A stretch of 57,294 bases of DNA from Methylobacterium gnaphalii (GCF_007992215.1 NZ_BJZV01000025.1:1-57294), one strand, 5' to 3'. Shown: positions 8,894-19,600, counted from the first letter of the stretch. Translations and numbers: made by a program. Notes: generated from the letters alone by a model not told the origin.

Positions 8894-9039
8894 GAGTCGA
8901 GCAGGACTAAGGGACAGGTGTCTCCATCGGACTGGCATGGAATATTACCGCCAGCCTAACGTTTGAACGACACGCGACAGGCCTCTACGGGACGACAGTT
9001 CCGGTAGGGGCTCGAGAGAAACAAGACACGGAAACAGGC

Positions 9040-10047
9040 ATGAGCATCGCGATCGTCGGCGCCGGAGCCATCGGCGGCTATCTCGGGGTCAGGCTGGCGG
9101 AAGCCGGCGAGGACGTCACCTTCATCGCCCGCAGCAACGCCGCGGCCATCGCAAAGGATGGCCTGCGTCTGATCGAGGAAGACGGCCGGGCGATCCACGC
9201 CAAGTCCGTGAAGGCGACGCGCTCCATGGAGGAGGCCGGCCGGCACGACATCGTGCTGCTGACGGTGAAGGCGCATCAGGTCGGGCCGATCGCGGCCGAT
9301 CTCAAGCACCTGATCGGACCCGAGACGGTCGTCGTGACCATGCAGAACGGCATTCCGTGGTGGTACTTCATGGGCGGCCACGGCGGCCAGTACGAGGGCA
9401 CGCAGCTCGAGACCGCCGATCCGGGCGGCCTGATCGCCCAGCATCTCGACCCGCGCCAGGTGATCGGCTCGGTGGTCTACCCGGCGGCCGTGCTGACCGA
9501 TCCCGGCACCGTGACGGTGATCGAGGGCAACCGCTTCGGCCTCGGCGAGCTCGACGGCTCGAAGTCGGAGCGCGCGCTCAACCTCTCGCAGCGGCTCAAC
9601 AAGGCCGGCTTCAAGGCGCCGGTGACCAACGACATCCGCGCCGAGATCTGGCTCAAGCTCTGGGGCAACCTCTCCTTCAACCCGATCTCCGCGCTCAGCC
9701 ACGCGACGCTCGAGGACATCTGCCGCTTCCCCGACACCCGGGCGCTTGCCGTCGAGATGATGAAGGAAGCCGAGAAGATCGCGAACGCCCTCGGGGTCGT
9801 CTTCCGCATCGGCATCGACAAGCGGGTCGCCGGTGCCGAGAAGGTCGGCGCGCACAAGACCTCGATGCTGCAGGACGTCGAGGCCGGCCGGCCCATCGAG
9901 CTGGAGGCCCTGGTCGGCTCCGTGATCGAGCTCGGCAAGCTTGTCGGCGTGCCGACCCCGCATATCGATACCGTTTACGCCTTGATGAGGCTCCTGGCGC
10001 GCAGCCTCGAGACGGCCAACGGCCGCCTCGCCATCGCGAAGAGCTGA
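9040..10047 (+). CDS. panE2: Ketopantoate reductase family protein, probable oxalyl-CoA reductase
   Basis: A 335-aa ApbA/PanE-family oxidoreductase with the N-terminal NADP-binding 'IVGAGAIGGYLG' and the C-terminal all-helical domain ('EIWLKLWGNLSFNPISAL', the family's lysine/asparagine active-site helix). In Methylobacterium extorquens a ketopantoate-reductase-like protein called PanE2 was reported to reduce oxalyl-CoA to glyoxylate for oxalate assimilation through the serine cycle. The oxalyl-CoA synthetase-like gene 28 bases downstream strongly supports that role here. A genuine pantothenate-pathway PanE is the alternative. A 7-bp inverted repeat (8982-8988 with 9004-9010) lies just upstream. 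Confidence 0.82.
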   Translation: MSIAIVGAGAIGGYLGVRLAEAGEDVTFIARSNAAAIAKDGLRLIEEDGRAIHAKSVKATRSMEEAGRHDIVLLTVKAHQVGPIAADLKHLIGPETVVVTMQNGIPWWYFMGGHGGQYEGTQLETADPGGLIAQHLDPRQVIGSVVYPAAVLTDPGTVTVIEGNRFGLGELDGSKSERALNLSQRLNKAGFKAPVTNDIRAEIWLKLWGNLSFNPISALSHATLEDICRFPDTRALAVEMMKEAEKIANALGVVFRIGIDKRVAGAEKVGAHKTSMLQDVEAGRPIELEALVGSVIELGKLVGVPTPHIDTVYALMRLLARSLETANGRLAIAKS

Positions 10048-10075
10048 TTTCCAAACCATTCCGATCGCAGGGAAA

Positions 10076-11626
10076 ATGACCGTGGCCGCATCTGCTCCCC
10101 CGTCAGCGACGACCCTTCACGCGCTTATCCAGCACGGCGCCGAAAACGCTCCGGCGCTGTCGAGCCCCGGCGGCGTGCCGCTGAGCTTCGGCGCGCTCCG
10201 CGCCCTCGCCGACCGCACCGTCGCCACCCTGAACGCACAGGGCATCGGCCGCGGCGATCGTGTGGCGATCGTGCTGCCGAACGGGCCGGAGATGGCCACG
10301 GCCTTCATCTCGGTCGCCTCCGGCGCCACCTCGGCGCCGCTGAACCCGTCCTACAAGGGGGACGAGTTCGAGTTCTACATGAGCGACCTCAAGGCGAAGC
10401 TGCTCATCGTGGCCGAGGGCAGCGAGTCGCCCTCGATCGCGGTGGCAGCGAAGCTCGGCGTCGCCGTCGCCCACCTGATCTCGACACCCGAGCAGGGTGC
10501 CGGCAGCTTCACGCTGACCTTCGCGGAACAGGCCTCCGCTCCTGCCGAGAATCCGGGCCCGGCCGAGCCGGACGACATCGCGCTCGTGCTGCATACCTCC
10601 GGCACCACCTCGCGCCCGAAGATTGTGCCGCTCAAGCAGTCCAACGTCTGCGCCTCGGCCCGCAACATCCGCACCGCGCTCGCCTTCACGCCGGAGGATC
10701 GCGGCCTCAACATCATGCCGCTGTTCCACATCCATGGGCTGATCGCGGGCGTGCTCGCGCCGCTCTCGGCCGGTGGCCAGGTCTGCTGCTCGCCGGGCTT
10801 CAACGCGCTGAAGTTCTTCGGTTGGATGGAGGAGGTGAAGCCCACCTGGTACACGGGCGTGCCGACGATGCATCAGGCGATCCTCGGCCGCGCTGCGCGC
10901 AACCGCGAGATCATTGCCTCGACGCCCCTGCGCTTCATCCGCTCGTCGTCCTCCTCGCTGCCGCCGCAGGTCCTGCGGGAGCTCGAAGAGACCTTCAACG
11001 CGCCGGTGATCGAGGCCTACGGCATGACCGAGGCCGCTCACCAGATGGCTTCGAACCCGCTGCCGCCCAAGCCCAATCGTCCGGGCTCCGTCGGCCTCGC
11101 CGCCGGCCCGGAGATCGCCGTGGTGGATCACGACGGCGAGCCGCTGCCCGCGGGCGAGACCGGCGAGATCGTCATCCGTGGCGACAACGTGATGTCGGGC
11201 TACGAGAACAACGACAAGGCCAATGCCGAGGCCTTTACCCGGCAGGGCTGGTTCCGCACCGGCGACCAGGGCGTGATCTCGCCCGACGGCTACCTGACGA
11301 TCACCGGGCGCCTCAAGGAGATCATCAACCGCGGCGGTGAGAAGATCTCGCCGCGCGAGGTCGATGAGGTCCTGATGGACCACCCGGCGGTGTCCCAGTG
11401 CGTGACCTTCGCAGTGCCCCACGACAAACTCGGCGAGGACATCTGTGCGGCCATCGTGCTGCGCGAGGGCGTCTCGGCGCTCGAGAAGGAGATCCGGGGC
11501 TTCGCCTCCGAGCGGCTCGCGGCGTTCAAGGTGCCGTCGAAGATCGTGATCCTCGACGAGATCCCGAAGGGCGCTACCGGCAAGCTGCAGCGCATCGGCC
11601 TCGCCGAGAAGCTCGGGCTGGCCTGA
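10076..11626 (+). CDS. Probable oxalyl-CoA synthetase (oxalate-CoA ligase, AMP-forming)
   Basis: A 516-aa member of the ANL superfamily. Motifs: ATP/AMP P-loop 'HTSGTTSRPK' at 173-182, 'YGMTEAAHQM' near 314, 'GWFRTGDQG', the hinge 'GRLKEIINRGGEKI' and the catalytic lysine in 'GATGKLQR' (K503). The stretch 'MTEAAHQMASNPLPPKPN' resembles plant AAE3 and yeast Pcs60, both oxalyl-CoA synthetases, more than fatty-acyl ligases. It follows panE2 by 28 bases. Together they would activate oxalate to oxalyl-CoA and reduce it to glyoxylate. Another short dicarboxylate is possible; the oxalate assignment is an inference from similarity plus context. Confidence 0.85.
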   Translation: MTVAASAPPSATTLHALIQHGAENAPALSSPGGVPLSFGALRALADRTVATLNAQGIGRGDRVAIVLPNGPEMATAFISVASGATSAPLNPSYKGDEFEFYMSDLKAKLLIVAEGSESPSIAVAAKLGVAVAHLISTPEQGAGSFTLTFAEQASAPAENPGPAEPDDIALVLHTSGTTSRPKIVPLKQSNVCASARNIRTALAFTPEDRGLNIMPLFHIHGLIAGVLAPLSAGGQVCCSPGFNALKFFGWMEEVKPTWYTGVPTMHQAILGRAARNREIIASTPLRFIRSSSSSLPPQVLRELEETFNAPVIEAYGMTEAAHQMASNPLPPKPNRPGSVGLAAGPEIAVVDHDGEPLPAGETGEIVIRGDNVMSGYENNDKANAEAFTRQGWFRTGDQGVISPDGYLTITGRLKEIINRGGEKISPREVDEVLMDHPAVSQCVTFAVPHDKLGEDICAAIVLREGVSALEKEIRGFASERLAAFKVPSKIVILDEIPKGATGKLQRIGLAEKLGLA

Positions 11627-11631
11627 CAAGG

Positions 11632-11685
11632 TCGGGGAGCCGGCTCCCCGACGGTGCCGAGACGCCGCCCTGTCGATGGGCGGCG
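11632..11685. terminator. Two hairpins between convergent genes
   Basis: A perfect 20-base palindrome (11632-11651) is followed by a second hairpin with an 8-bp perfect stem (11663-11670 with 11678-11685, 7-base loop). They fill the gap between the convergent synthetase and kup genes and probably end transcription from both sides. Neither has a clear run of T. Confidence 0.55.
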
Positions 11686-11691
11686 CTCGAC

Positions 11692-13698
11692 TCAGATCTC
11701 GATCTCGGTGCCGACCTCGACCACTTGGCGGGTCGGCAGCCCGAAATGCGCGCCGGTGCGCTCGGCGTTGCGCTTCATGAACGCGAACACGCCCTCTCGC
11801 CAACCGGCCATCCCAGGATGGGTCGATGAGGGGATCACCGCCTCGTGCCCGACGAAGTAGGTGAGATCCTCGATGAACTCGGGCGGCAGCAGGCCGCTCG
11901 CCACGGCGCATTTCAGGCCTTCGGGAATCGAGGCGGTCTGCATGAAGCCGTAGCGCAGCACGACGCGCTCCATGCCGCAGGTGTGATGCGAGATCGCCTT
12001 GCGGATGCCGGAGGCGACGAGGGTTACCGTCGCGCGCTCGCTGACATCGATCACCGGCTCCTCCTCGTAGATCACGGTGATCAGCAGGATGCGCTCGTGC
12101 AGGCAGCGGCTGCGATCGACCAGCCGGCTCAGCGCCAGAGGGATGCCCTCGGTGGATGTCGCGAGGAAGGCCGCGGTGCCCGGCAGCGTCACCGGCGGGT
12201 CCGATGCCAGCTTCGCAAGGAAGCTCTCGACCGGCTCGCGCAAGCTCTTGCGCTGCTCCTCCAGCAGGCGGTTGCCGGTCAGCCAGGTCAGCATCAGGAA
12301 GGCGACGGTGAAGGCGAGCACGAGCGGAAACCAGCCGCCCTCGAACAGCTTCACGCTGTTGGCTGCGAGGAAGACGAGGTCGATGACCAGGAAGGTGCCG
12401 TTCAGCGCGAAGACGGCGATCGGGTTGTAGCCCCATTTGAGCGCGACGAGCGCCGCGAGCAGGGTGGTGATCGCCATCAGAGCCGAGACGGCGATGCCGT
12501 AGGCACCGGCCAGCGCGTCGGAGGAGCCGAAGATCAGCACCGCGGTGATGGTGGCGAGCGCGAGCAGCCAGTTCACCGCCGGCACGTAGATCTGGCCGCG
12601 CTCGTCACGTGCCGTGTGGACCACGCGCAGGGGCGGCATGAAGCCGAGCTGGATCGCCTGCTGGGTGAGCGAGAAGACGCCGGAGATCACGGCCTGGGAG
12701 GCGATCACGGCGGCCAGCGTCGCGAGGGCGAGCAGCGGATAATGGGCCCAATCCGGCGCGAGGCGGTAGAACGGGTTCTCGATCGCGTCCGGCTCGACGA
12801 TGAGCAGCGCGCCCTGCCCGAAATAGTGGATCACCAGCGCCGGCAGCACGAGGCAGAACCAGGCCTTGCGGATTGCCGAGGCACCGAAATGGCCGAGATC
12901 GGCATACATCGCCTCTCCGCCGGTCACTGCGAGGAAGGCCGCGCCCATCATCGCGAAGCTGACATGCCAGCCGGCATGGGCGATGAACTCCACCGCCTTG
13001 AGCGGATTGATCGCCAGCAGGATCTGGGGGGCGTGCACGATGCCGCCGACACCCATGAGCGCCAGCACCACGAACCAGATCAGCATCACCGGCCCGAACA
13101 CCTGCCCGATCCTGGCGACGCCCTTGCGCTGCACGTAGAAGACGCCAAGCAGGATCACGAGGGTGATCGGCACCACGAAGCGCCCCAGGGCCGGCGCATC
13201 GACCTTCAGGCCCTCAATGGCGGAGAGCACGGAGATCGCCGGTGTGATCGCACCGTCGCCGTAGAGCAGCGCTGCGCCGATCAGGCCGACGACGAGCAAC
13301 AGCCCCTGACGTGTGCCGGCCGCGGCGTGGCGCGCGCCGAGCAGCGCCAGCATCGCGACGATGCCGCCCTCGCCCCGGTTGTCGGCGCGCAGGATCAGCA
13401 CGGCATATTTCAGCGAGACGATGAGGATCAGCGCCCAGAGGATCAGCGAGATCGCGCCGGTGGCGGCCAGCGGAACGGGAGCGCCACCTGCCGTGGCCGC
13501 CCTCACCGCCTCCTTGAAGGCGTAGAGCGGGCTGGTGCCGATGTCGCCGTAGACGACGCCGAGCGCCCCGAGCATCACGGCCGGACCCGCTGCACGGCGC
13601 ACCGCCCCGGGCTTGCGCGCGACGGGAGGTGTATCGACGATCGGCGCAGCAGCTTGGCTCAACGGACGGCTCCGATCGCGGGCGCCACTCTCGTCCAT
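11692..13698 (-). CDS. kup: Low-affinity potassium transport protein Kup
   Basis: A 668-aa inner-membrane K+/H+ symporter of the KUP/HAK/KT family. The signature 'LGVVYGDIGTSPLYAFKE' begins near residue 47. About twelve hydrophobic segments follow up to residue about 470, including 'YGDGAITPAISVLSA' and 'GGEAMYADLGHFG'. The remaining about 200 residues form the usual cytoplasmic tail. Length and motif order match the family (E. coli Kup is 622 aa), with about 40 extra Ala/Pro/Arg-rich residues in front. Confidence 0.95.
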   Translation of the reverse strand: MDESGARDRSRPLSQAAAPIVDTPPVARKPGAVRRAAGPAVMLGALGVVYGDIGTSPLYAFKEAVRAATAGGAPVPLAATGAISLILWALILIVSLKYAVLILRADNRGEGGIVAMLALLGARHAAAGTRQGLLLVVGLIGAALLYGDGAITPAISVLSAIEGLKVDAPALGRFVVPITLVILLGVFYVQRKGVARIGQVFGPVMLIWFVVLALMGVGGIVHAPQILLAINPLKAVEFIAHAGWHVSFAMMGAAFLAVTGGEAMYADLGHFGASAIRKAWFCLVLPALVIHYFGQGALLIVEPDAIENPFYRLAPDWAHYPLLALATLAAVIASQAVISGVFSLTQQAIQLGFMPPLRVVHTARDERGQIYVPAVNWLLALATITAVLIFGSSDALAGAYGIAVSALMAITTLLAALVALKWGYNPIAVFALNGTFLVIDLVFLAANSVKLFEGGWFPLVLAFTVAFLMLTWLTGNRLLEEQRKSLREPVESFLAKLASDPPVTLPGTAAFLATSTEGIPLALSRLVDRSRCLHERILLITVIYEEEPVIDVSERATVTLVASGIRKAISHHTCGMERVVLRYGFMQTASIPEGLKCAVASGLLPPEFIEDLTYFVGHEAVIPSSTHPGMAGWREGVFAFMKRNAERTGAHFGLPTRQVVEVGTEIEI

Positions 13699-13794
13699 GG
13701 AGGTATTCCAAACCGCAGCCGCGTCCAGGGCCTTGCGCGTGCTATCCCCTTCGGATCACGGCCTCGTGTCGCGGCGATGACGGCCTCGCCATCA

Positions 13795-14049
13795 TCAGGC
13801 CAGGGCCGGGGCCCGCTCGATCGAAGCCGGCCCAGCGCCAAGCGGGCCGGCGAGCAGCGCGTCGGCGAGGCTGCGGATCTCGTCGGGGAGCAGCGAGACG
13901 TGCTCCAGGCCGAAGGCGGTGTCCAGCGCCGGGCCGAGGGCTCTAACGAGGGTATGGCGAGCCGCCTCTTCCTCAGCGGCGCTGCCGGCGGCGCCGAACT
14001 GGATGAAGCCGGAGACGAAATCGATGGAGAAGGCCCGAGGGGCAGGCAT
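13795..14049 (-). CDS. Hypothetical protein (84 aa)
   Basis: A short, codon-biased ORF starting with 'MPAPRAFSIDFV' and containing 'FGAAGSAAEEEAARHTLVRAL' and 'LPDEIRSLADALLAGPLG', an Ala/Leu-rich, mostly helical protein without signal peptide or membrane segment. I do not recognise the family. An ATG at 14100 would add 17 residues. It lies upstream of kup in the same direction with about 100 bases between, so it could be co-transcribed. Confidence 0.5.
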   Translation of the reverse strand: MPAPRAFSIDFVSGFIQFGAAGSAAEEEAARHTLVRALGPALDTAFGLEHVSLLPDEIRSLADALLAGPLGAGPASIERAPALA

Positions 14050-14250
14050 GGCAGTCCGAACCAAGCACGTCCGACGGGAATTGCACCGCGGCTCGTGCAT
14101 CGGTCCAAGCTGAGGCATTGCGCTTGAACGGGGGCTGAAACCCGCTGCGTGACTCGGTTCAGCTATGAGCACGGCCGAGGCCGAACGGGGCGAGGCCGGC
14201 GTCTCGGACATCCGCCGGCGGTCGGCAACGGCGCGGCGACCTGATAGGTG

Positions 14251-16614
14251 ATGTGCCGGGGGCGCAGGCCCGTGACATTGCCGGAGGGACCCTTGAAGTC
14301 CGTGACCCTGCTGATCGCCGAGGAACTCGGAGTGAGGGAGGCGCAGGTGGCCGCCGCCGTCGAGTTGCTCGATGGCGGAGCAACCGTGCCGTTCATCGCG
14401 CGCTACCGGAAGGAGGCGACGGGTCTGCTCGACGATGCCCAGCTGCGCACCCTCGAAGAGCGCCTCGGCTATCTCCGCGAGTTGCAGGATCGGCGCAAGG
14501 CGATCCTCGACAGCATCGGCTCCCAGGACAAGCTGACACCGGAGCTCGCCGCGGCCATCGCCGCCGCCGACACCAAGGCGCGGCTGGAGGATATCTACCT
14601 TCCTTACAGGCCGAAGCGTCGCACCAAGGCGCAGGCCGCTCGCGAGGCTGGCCTCGGCCCGCTCGCCGAGGCACTGCTGGCCGACCCGTCGAGAGCCCCT
14701 GAGACGGTGGCGCGAGCCTACGTCTCGCCTGCCAAGGGCGTGCCCGGCATCGACGAAGCGCTGGAGGGCGCCCGGAACATCCTCATCGAACAATTCGCCG
14801 AGGATGCCGATCTCGTCGGCCGCCTGCGCGAGGATTTCTGGCGCGGTGGCAGTGCCGTGTCGAAGGTCTGCAGGGGCAAGAAAGAAGCCGGCGCCAAGTT
14901 CGCGGATTATTTCGACTGGAACGAGCGCCTGGAGCGGATGCCCTCGCACCGTATCCTCGCGCTGTTTCGCGGCGAGAAGGAGGAGATCCTCAGCATCGAA
15001 CTCGCCGCCGAGGGCGAGGACATGCCGGCCGGCCAGCCAGGCCCGTTCGAGCTCGCCATCTGCCGGCGCCACGGCGTCTCCGACAGGGGGCGGCCGGGAG
15101 ACCGCTGGCTTCTTGAAACGGTGCGCGCGGCCTGGCGCACCAAGATCCGCCCCGGGATCAAGGCCGACCTGCGCACCCGCCTTTTCGAGAGGGCCGAGAC
15201 CGAGGCCGTGAAGGTTTTCGCCGGCAACCTCAAGGACCTGCTCCTCGCAGCACCCGCTGGCGGACGCGCGACGATGGGGCTTGACCCGGGCTACCGGAAC
15301 GGCGTGAAGGTTGCGGTGGTCGACGCCACCGGCAAGGTTCTCGCCGTCGAGACCACCTACCCGCACGAGCCGCAGCGCCGCTGGGCGGAGACGGTGCAGG
15401 TGCTGGGCCGGCTCTGCCGCCAGCACAAGGTCGAGTTGCTGGCGATCGGCAACGGCACGGCCTCGCGCGAGACCGACAAGCTCGCCGCCGAGATCCTCGC
15501 TGCCCAGCCGGACCTCAAGATGGCGAAGATCATGGTCTCGGAAGCGGGCGCCTCCGTCTACTCGGCCTCCGAGATCGCCAGCCGCGAATTGCCGGGGCTC
15601 GACGTCTCGCATCGCGGCGCGGTGTCGATCGCACGCCGGCTGCAGGACCCGCTGGCCGAACTCGTGAAGATCGACCCGAAGTCGATCGGCGTGGGCCAGT
15701 ACCAGCACGACGTCGGGGAAGCGAAGCTCTCGAAATCCCTCTCGGCCGTCGTCGAGGACGCGGTGAACGCCGTCGGCGTCGACGTGAACACCGCCTCACC
15801 CTCGCTGCTGGCGCAGGTTTCCGGCCTCAGCACGACGGTCGCCGGCAAGATCGTGGCCCATCGCGACGCGAACGGCCCTTTCCGCACCCGCGCGGGGCTG
15901 AAGAAGGTAGCGGGGCTCGGCGCCAAGACCTTCGAGCTGGCAGCCGGCTTCCTGCGCATCCAGGGCGGCGAGGACCCGCTCGACAGTTCGGGCGTCCATC
16001 CGGAATCCTACCCAGTGGTGCGCCGCTTCCTGGCGGCGACGAAGAGCGACATCCGTGTTCTCATCGGCAACGAGACGGTGCTGAAGGGCCTGTCGCCCGC
16101 CGCCTTCGCGGACGAGCGCTTCGGCATCCCGACCGTGCGCGACATCATCGCCGAGCTGGAGAAGCCCGGCCGCGACCCGCGCCCCGCCTTCAAGACCGCG
16201 ACCTTCCAGGAGGGCGTCGAGAAGATCGGAGACCTGAAGCCTGGCATGCAGCTCGAGGGCGTCGTCACGAACGTCGCCGCCTTCGGCGCCTTCGTCGATA
16301 TCGGCGTGCACCAGGACGGCCTGGTCCATATCTCGGCGATGGCGCGCAAGCGCATCGCTTCGCCCGCGGAGGTGGTGAAGACCGGCGACGTGGTGCGCGT
16401 GCTCGTCCTCTCCGTCGATCCCGCCCGCAAGCGGATCGGTCTCTCCATGCGCCTCGACGATCCGGTCGACCGTGCGGCGGCCCCAGCGGGCCAGCGCCCG
16501 GGCGCGCGGCCGGACCCGCGGCACAGGGAGCCGAAACCGGCCCCGGGCGCGCAGCCCGGCGGTGCCCTCGCCGATGCTCTTCGCCGCGCGGCGGAGACCC
16601 ATCGGCGCCGGTAA
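14251..16614 (+). CDS. tex: Tex-family RNA-binding transcription accessory protein
   Basis: A 787-aa protein with the Tex domain order: N-terminal helical region ('GATVPFIARYRKEATG'), YqgF-like RNase H fold starting with 'TMGLDPGYRNGVKVAVVD' near residue 340, helix-hairpin-helix segment ('VDVNTASPSLLAQVSGL'), and a C-terminal S1 RNA-binding domain near 661-731 ('GMQLEGVVTNVAAFGAFVDIG'), followed by a Pro/Arg/Ala-rich tail. It is cytosolic; Tex proteins bind nucleic acid and influence transcription and stress responses. The start is uncertain: ATG 14251 has a poorly placed ribosome site, whereas TTG 14293, with GGAGGG just upstream, fits the usual family length better. Confidence 0.92.
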   Translation: MCRGRRPVTLPEGPLKSVTLLIAEELGVREAQVAAAVELLDGGATVPFIARYRKEATGLLDDAQLRTLEERLGYLRELQDRRKAILDSIGSQDKLTPELAAAIAAADTKARLEDIYLPYRPKRRTKAQAAREAGLGPLAEALLADPSRAPETVARAYVSPAKGVPGIDEALEGARNILIEQFAEDADLVGRLREDFWRGGSAVSKVCRGKKEAGAKFADYFDWNERLERMPSHRILALFRGEKEEILSIELAAEGEDMPAGQPGPFELAICRRHGVSDRGRPGDRWLLETVRAAWRTKIRPGIKADLRTRLFERAETEAVKVFAGNLKDLLLAAPAGGRATMGLDPGYRNGVKVAVVDATGKVLAVETTYPHEPQRRWAETVQVLGRLCRQHKVELLAIGNGTASRETDKLAAEILAAQPDLKMAKIMVSEAGASVYSASEIASRELPGLDVSHRGAVSIARRLQDPLAELVKIDPKSIGVGQYQHDVGEAKLSKSLSAVVEDAVNAVGVDVNTASPSLLAQVSGLSTTVAGKIVAHRDANGPFRTRAGLKKVAGLGAKTFELAAGFLRIQGGEDPLDSSGVHPESYPVVRRFLAATKSDIRVLIGNETVLKGLSPAAFADERFGIPTVRDIIAELEKPGRDPRPAFKTATFQEGVEKIGDLKPGMQLEGVVTNVAAFGAFVDIGVHQDGLVHISAMARKRIASPAEVVKTGDVVRVLVLSVDPARKRIGLSMRLDDPVDRAAAPAGQRPGARPDPRHREPKPAPGAQPGGALADALRRAAETHRRR

Positions 16615-16637
16615 GAGGCTGCCTGCGGCCTCCTCGA

Positions 16638-19600
16638 TCAGGCCCCCGGCAGTTCGTGGATGCGCACGCCGGGGCTGACCTTCCTGGCCACGTCGCAGAG
16701 GTGGCCGTGGTGGGTGAGGTAGACGACCTGACCCTCGCGGGCCATGCCGGCGAGCAGCCCGAACGCCTCCTCCGCGCGAAAATCGTCGAAGGTCTCCATG
16801 ATGTCGTCGGCGATGAAGGGCAGCGGCGCCCGCGCCCGCACGAACTCGTGGTAGCCGGCCACGCGCAGGGCCAGGTAGAGCTGGAAGCGCGTGCCCTTCG
16901 AGAGCTGGTCCGCCTCCTTCGAGCCGCCGCTGGCTGAGAGGGCGATCAGGGTCTCGCCGTCCTTGGCCGGTTGCGCCGCGAGGCCCGAATAGGCGCCGCG
17001 GCTGATCGTGCAGAAGGCCTCCGAGGCGCGGGCCATCATCGAGCTGCGATGCCGCTCGCGATAGACGCGCAGCCCGTGCTCGGTGGCGGCCGTGCCGGCC
17101 CGGAGCTGCAGGTAGCGCGCCGCCCCCTCCTCGATCTCCAGGAGCGTCGTGCGGCGGCGGCTCTCGATCTCGGCGACCCGGTCGTCGCCGCCGATGGCCT
17201 CGACCTTCGCCACCGCCTCGCTGCGCTGGGCGAAGGCCTCCTGGCAGAGCCGGTCCTGGTCGTCGAGGCGCTGCCGGAGTTCCGCCACCTCGGCATCGAG
17301 CGCCGCGCGGTCGGCAGCGTCGAGCCGCTGCTCGGCCTCGGCGATGCTGGCGAGGCGCAGGGCGTCCAGGATCTCGCGCTCGGCCGCCTCGGCCTGCTCG
17401 CGCAGCTCGTTGCGCCGGCTCACATCCGCCAGCCGCTGACCAACCTCGGCGAGGGTTTCGACGGCGAAGAGAGCAGTCATCTCGGCCTTGCGGCCGGCAT
17501 GGATCGCCAGGGCCTCGTCGAGACGGGCCTTGCGTGCGCCGGCCTCCGCGGCGGCCTCGACGAGCTTCTGCCGGCGCTCCCGATCGGCCCCGGCCTCGCG
17601 GATGCGCTCGCCGATGCGCCGCGCCAGATCGAGCGGATCGGCGGCCTCCGCGAGACCGAGTTCGCCGGCCATGCGGGCGGTGGCGGCGCGAAACGCCTCC
17701 TGGTCCTTCACCATCGCCTCGATCCGGTAGGCGAGACCCGTCTTGTCCTTCACCGCCGGCGCCAGTTCCTCGACCGCCGCGAGCATCTCGCGCACCGCCG
17801 GCAGTCCCGGCACCGCGCCGCCCTCGCCGAGCCAGCAGCCGCCGCAGGTCTCGGCCCAGGCCCTCTCCCACTCGGCCGCGCGCACCTCGGCCTGCGCGAC
17901 GGCACGGCGGCGGGCGGCGAGGTCGCGCTCGCGCTCCTCGACATCCTTATGCAGGCCGCGGATCTCGGATTCGCGGTCGAGGGCATCCTGCGCCGTGGCG
18001 AGGAGCGCGGCGAAATCCGCCTCGGATTCGGTCCGCAGGCCGGCTGCCGCCAGCGCGGCGCGCAGGCGCTGCTCGCCGTCCCGCTCGCCGGCCAGGGCCG
18101 CGCGCAGGTCGGATTCGGCGGCAATCAGGGCCTCGCGCGCAGCGAGCGCGTGGGCGCGACGGGTCAGCCATCCGTCGAGCTCCGCCGGGGTCATGGCCGG
18201 ATCGAGGGAGGGGGCGATGCGTGCGACTGCAGCCGCGATCTCGTCGCGCAGCGCCTGCAGGGCCTCGACTGCCCTGGCGTGCAGCCCTTCGGCGCGACGC
18301 AGCTCGGCTTCGGTGACGGCAAGGGCCTGTGCGCGCTGCTGGAGGGTGGCGAGGTCGGCGACGTGGGCGAGCCGTGCGGAGGCCGCGAGATCGTCCTGGC
18401 GGAGCAGGGTCTCGAAGGCGTCGGCCGAGCCCGCCGTGAGGTCGCGCCGATGCGCGGCCCAGGCCTGTTCGCGGCGGGCGCGCAGGTCCGCGGCCTCGCG
18501 GTCGTCGACGAGGCCTTTGACCGCCGCCATCGCCTCGCGCTCGGCCGTGAGCCGGCCGACCTCGCCGGTCAGGCGCTCGACCTCACCGGCATGCCGGGCG
18601 AGGGTCGCACGGCGCGTCTCCAGATCGGCCGACCACTGGCGGAGCGTCGCCGGCTCGGGGCAGCGCAGGGCGAGCAGGTCGCTCGCATCGCCCTGCCAGG
18701 GGGCGAGCAGGCGCAGCCGGTCGGCGAGCCGCGCCTGCTCCGCATCGCGGCTGCGCTCGGCCACCCGGCGGCGGGCGGCGTGATCCGAGCTGCGCAGGGC
18801 AGACAGGGCAGCAGCAAGTCCGGCCATCGCGGCGGCGGGCGCGGCGGTCCCGCCGGCATCGGACGCCGCGAGCCTGTCGCGCGCCTCGGCGAGGTGGCTC
18901 TCGGCCCGCGCCTGCTCGGCCAGGGCCGCCGCCTTCGCCGCATCGAGCCCGGAACGGGTCTCGATCAGCTCGCGCAGGCGCCCGGTGGTCGAGGCGCCGA
19001 GCAGAAGCCTGTGCGGTTCCACCTCGTCCGGCCGTTCGAGGCGGGCGAGGATGGCGGCGATGGCGAGATCGGCCGCCCGCGCCTGGGCGCGGCGCTCGGG
19101 CAGGTCGATCTCTGCCGTGGTATGGCGTGCCTTCAGGGCTTCGAGCCGTTCGAGGGTGTCGTGATGGCCCAGGGCCGCCTCGTCGACGGCGATGGCGTCG
19201 ATCTCGTCCTGCAGGCGTCGCATCTCGTCCTCGGCCGCCCGCAGCCTGACGCCGAGTTCGATCTCCTGTTTCTGCAGCGACGGAAGCTCCGGAAGCCAGT
19301 CGCCGGCCGGCTCCGGTAGGCTGGCCAGCGGCGCGAGGCGTTCGCGGATCGCGCGAAGCGCTGCCAGACGCGGCAGGGCGTTCAGCGAGCGCTGCGCCGC
19401 GTCGAGCCGGCCCTGCAGCTCCGAGCGCTGCTGGATCGCCGCATCGTACTGCGCGCTCGCCCGGTCGCGCGTGGCGATCAGGCGGGCATAGTCCGAGGCG
19501 ATGGTGTCGAAATCCTCGCGCTCGGCCTTCAGCGCGGCGAGGCGGGCCTTGAGGTCGGCAAGCGCGCCGCCGCGTGCGCGGTACCGGTAGAAGGCATCGG

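Noticed and set aside
11845..14127. Very long plus-strand open frame opposite kup
   Set aside because: Low-complexity Arg/Gly/His/Asp-rich translation typical of the antisense strand of a G+C-rich gene; kup on the other strand is unmistakable.
16971..19319. Long plus-strand open frame opposite the YhaN-like gene
   Set aside because: Shadow of the coiled-coil ATPase gene; composition is not protein-like and no motif is present.
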